Assembly: GCA_000432895.1 (NCBI GenBank)
Contig: FR889392.1
Coordinates: 1-6,847 of the forward strand
DNA: 6,847 bases
Origin: Firmicutes bacterium CAG:449
GTDB taxonomy: Bacteria > Bacillota_I > Bacilli_A > RFN20 > CAG-449
Direction of reading: 5' to 3'
Shown piece by piece: positions 5,773 to 6,847 of this stretch (the first letter of the stretch is position 1; each line of letters starts with the position of its first letter). A program made the translations under genes and the position numbers. The notes under the pieces were generated by a model that ran no database searches, was not told the DNA's origin, and was given only the letters and a program-made list of their open reading frames with translations.

Positions 5773-6847
5773 AATATCCTTTTTTGTAAAATAAGAAAGA
5801 TAAAATAGTTGCTACAACCCAACCAATAGGCCAAGATAACCAAATACCAATAGTTTGTAATGATTTTGATAAGATAAGAGCTAAACCCACTCTTAAGATT
5901 AAGTCAACGAAAGTATCAATCATAAATTCTTTCATTAATCCACTTCCTCTTAGAATACTATCTGAAAGGAATTTAATACAAACTATTAAATAGAATGGAG
6001 AAACAATGTATAGAAATTGTTTACCAGTTTCAGTGGCTTCAATAGAAGGGTTACGAATAAATATATCAATAAGTGAACCACCACATAATGTGTATAATAA
6101 AACAAAAGGAACACATAAACTAAAGACAATAATTAATCCAGCTTTAAAGCCTTCTTTAACTCGCTCTATTTTTTTAGCACCAAGATTTTGTGAAGTGTAA
6201 TTAGATACTCCATTACCTAAAGTAGTTAAAGAAGTAACTACTAAGTTATTTAATTTAACTGCTGCAGAATATCCTGCAGTTACTGATGATCCAAAACTAT
6301 TGACTGCGCCTTGAATGATAATATTACCAACAGAAATAAAACTTTGTTGGAGAATACTTGGTATAGCAATAATAGCGATTTTTTTTAATATATCAAAAGA
6401 AAATAATTGATGTTTTTCTTTAAATTTATTTAAACGAATAAAGACCACGATTAAAGAAAGAACACAACTAACACCTTGACAAATAAAAGTAGCCCATGCC
6501 ACACCACTTACGCCCATTGAAAATGTTTTAACAAAAAGAATATCCATACCAATATTAGCTAAAGATGAACAGGCTAAGAAAATAAATGGTGTTTTTGAAT
6601 CACCTAAAGCAGAGAAGATACCAGTTGCAACATTATAATAAAAAACAAATGGCAAACTATAAATATATATATTTAAATAGAGCATTGAATCTTCTAGTAT
6701 TTCTTCTGGAGTATTAATTAATAAAAGCAATTGTTTACAAAAGACTAATCCTAATATCATTAAGATTAAACATAATACACCACTAGCAATAAGAGTTGTA
6801 GAAACGGTAGTTTTCATATTAGAAATATCTTTTCCACCAAAGAATCT
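5756..6847 (-). CDS. MATE-family multidrug/cation antiporter (MatE, DinF/NorM type), 5' end cut off
   Basis: This is the C-terminal 363 residues of a polytopic inner-membrane exporter that expels drugs or metabolites in exchange for Na+ or H+. The frame stays open to the window edge, where RFFGGKDISN precedes the methionine at 6817. That segment matches the cytoplasmic loop after the second or third helix of MATE proteins, so the true start lies outside, about 85-95 residues upstream judging by the usual length of about 450. Visible family marks are GIFSALGDSKTP (visible residues 76-87), GVSGVAWAT (112-120), and QNLGAKKIERV (220-230) in the second half, equivalent to the QN-x-GA motif that begins each MatE repeat. 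About ten hydrophobic helices can be counted, ending in a short basic tail (YKKGYSKKTC). Substrate and coupling ion cannot be told. It has no evident link to sporulation or to the glycan operon. Confidence 0.93.
   Translation of the reverse strand, partial: RFFGGKDISNMKTTVSTTLIASGVLCLILMILGLVFCKQLLLLINTPEEILEDSMLYLNIYIYSLPFVFYYNVATGIFSALGDSKTPFIFLACSSLANIGMDILFVKTFSMGVSGVAWATFICQGVSCVLSLIVVFIRLNKFKEKHQLFSFDILKKIAIIAIPSILQQSFISVGNIIIQGAVNSFGSSVTAGYSAAVKLNNLVVTSLTTLGNGVSNYTSQNLGAKKIERVKEGFKAGLIIVFSLCVPFVLLYTLCGGSLIDIFIRNPSIEATETGKQFLYIVSPFYLIVCIKFLSDSILRGSGLMKEFMIDTFVDLILRVGLALILSKSLQTIGIWLSWPIGWVVATILSFLFYKKGYSKKTC

Noticed and set aside
6006..6200. Plus-strand open frame of 64 codons
   Set aside because: It is antisense to the well-supported MATE coding sequence and has no motif or start signal.
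6815..6817. ATG (minus strand) as the start of the MATE gene
   Set aside because: Ten more in-frame codons up to the window edge encode RFFGGKDISN, a conserved MATE loop, so the gene continues beyond the window.

Overview
This is a strongly AT-rich window (about one quarter G+C by eye, with A/T-dominated third codon positions) from a low-GC Gram-positive bacterium. An intact SpoIIE-type sporulation phosphatase and a MsmX/UgpC-type sugar-importer ATPase point to Bacillota. The extreme base bias suggests an Erysipelotrichia- or gut 'RF39/RFN20'-like branch of Bacilli near the Mollicutes. That placement is inference from composition and gene content, not a phylogeny. All tryptophans are TGG, and no in-frame TGA interrupts any gene, so the standard bacterial code fits. 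The four visible stops are TAA, TAA, TAG and TAG.

Layout. Positions 1-474 (+) hold the 3' part of a carbohydrate-import ABC ATPase, cut by the window edge just after its H-loop histidine. Its TAA is followed with no gap by the ATG of a 1002-residue surface lipoprotein (475-3483, +). This protein has a lipobox, Ig-like spacers, a CE2-type acetyl-esterase (jelly roll plus SGNH hydrolase) and a C-terminal tandem pair of about 180-residue glycan-binding-like domains. A rho-independent terminator at 3493-3541 closes this transcription unit. A compact control region of about 40 bases follows, with a Spo0A-box match, a possible -10 and a perfect 17-base palindrome touching the next start codon. spoIIE (3580-5772, +) comes next. 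It converges with, and overlaps by 17 bases, a MATE-family multidrug exporter gene on the minus strand (5756-6847), whose 5' end lies beyond the window.

How the genes relate. The ATPase and the esterase lipoprotein look like one carbohydrate-use operon: the lipoprotein would bind and deacetylate an extracellular glycan, and the importer would take up the released sugars. spoIIE is a separate unit concerned with asymmetric division and activation of sigma-F. It lacks the tilS/hprT/ftsH neighbours often found downstream of it. The MATE gene has no evident functional link to the others. I see no RNA genes, CRISPR arrays, insertion sequences or attachment sites. No non-coding stretch exceeds 100 bases. 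The points most worth checking are the undescribed-looking tandem domain of the lipoprotein and the architecture of the spoIIE promoter region.
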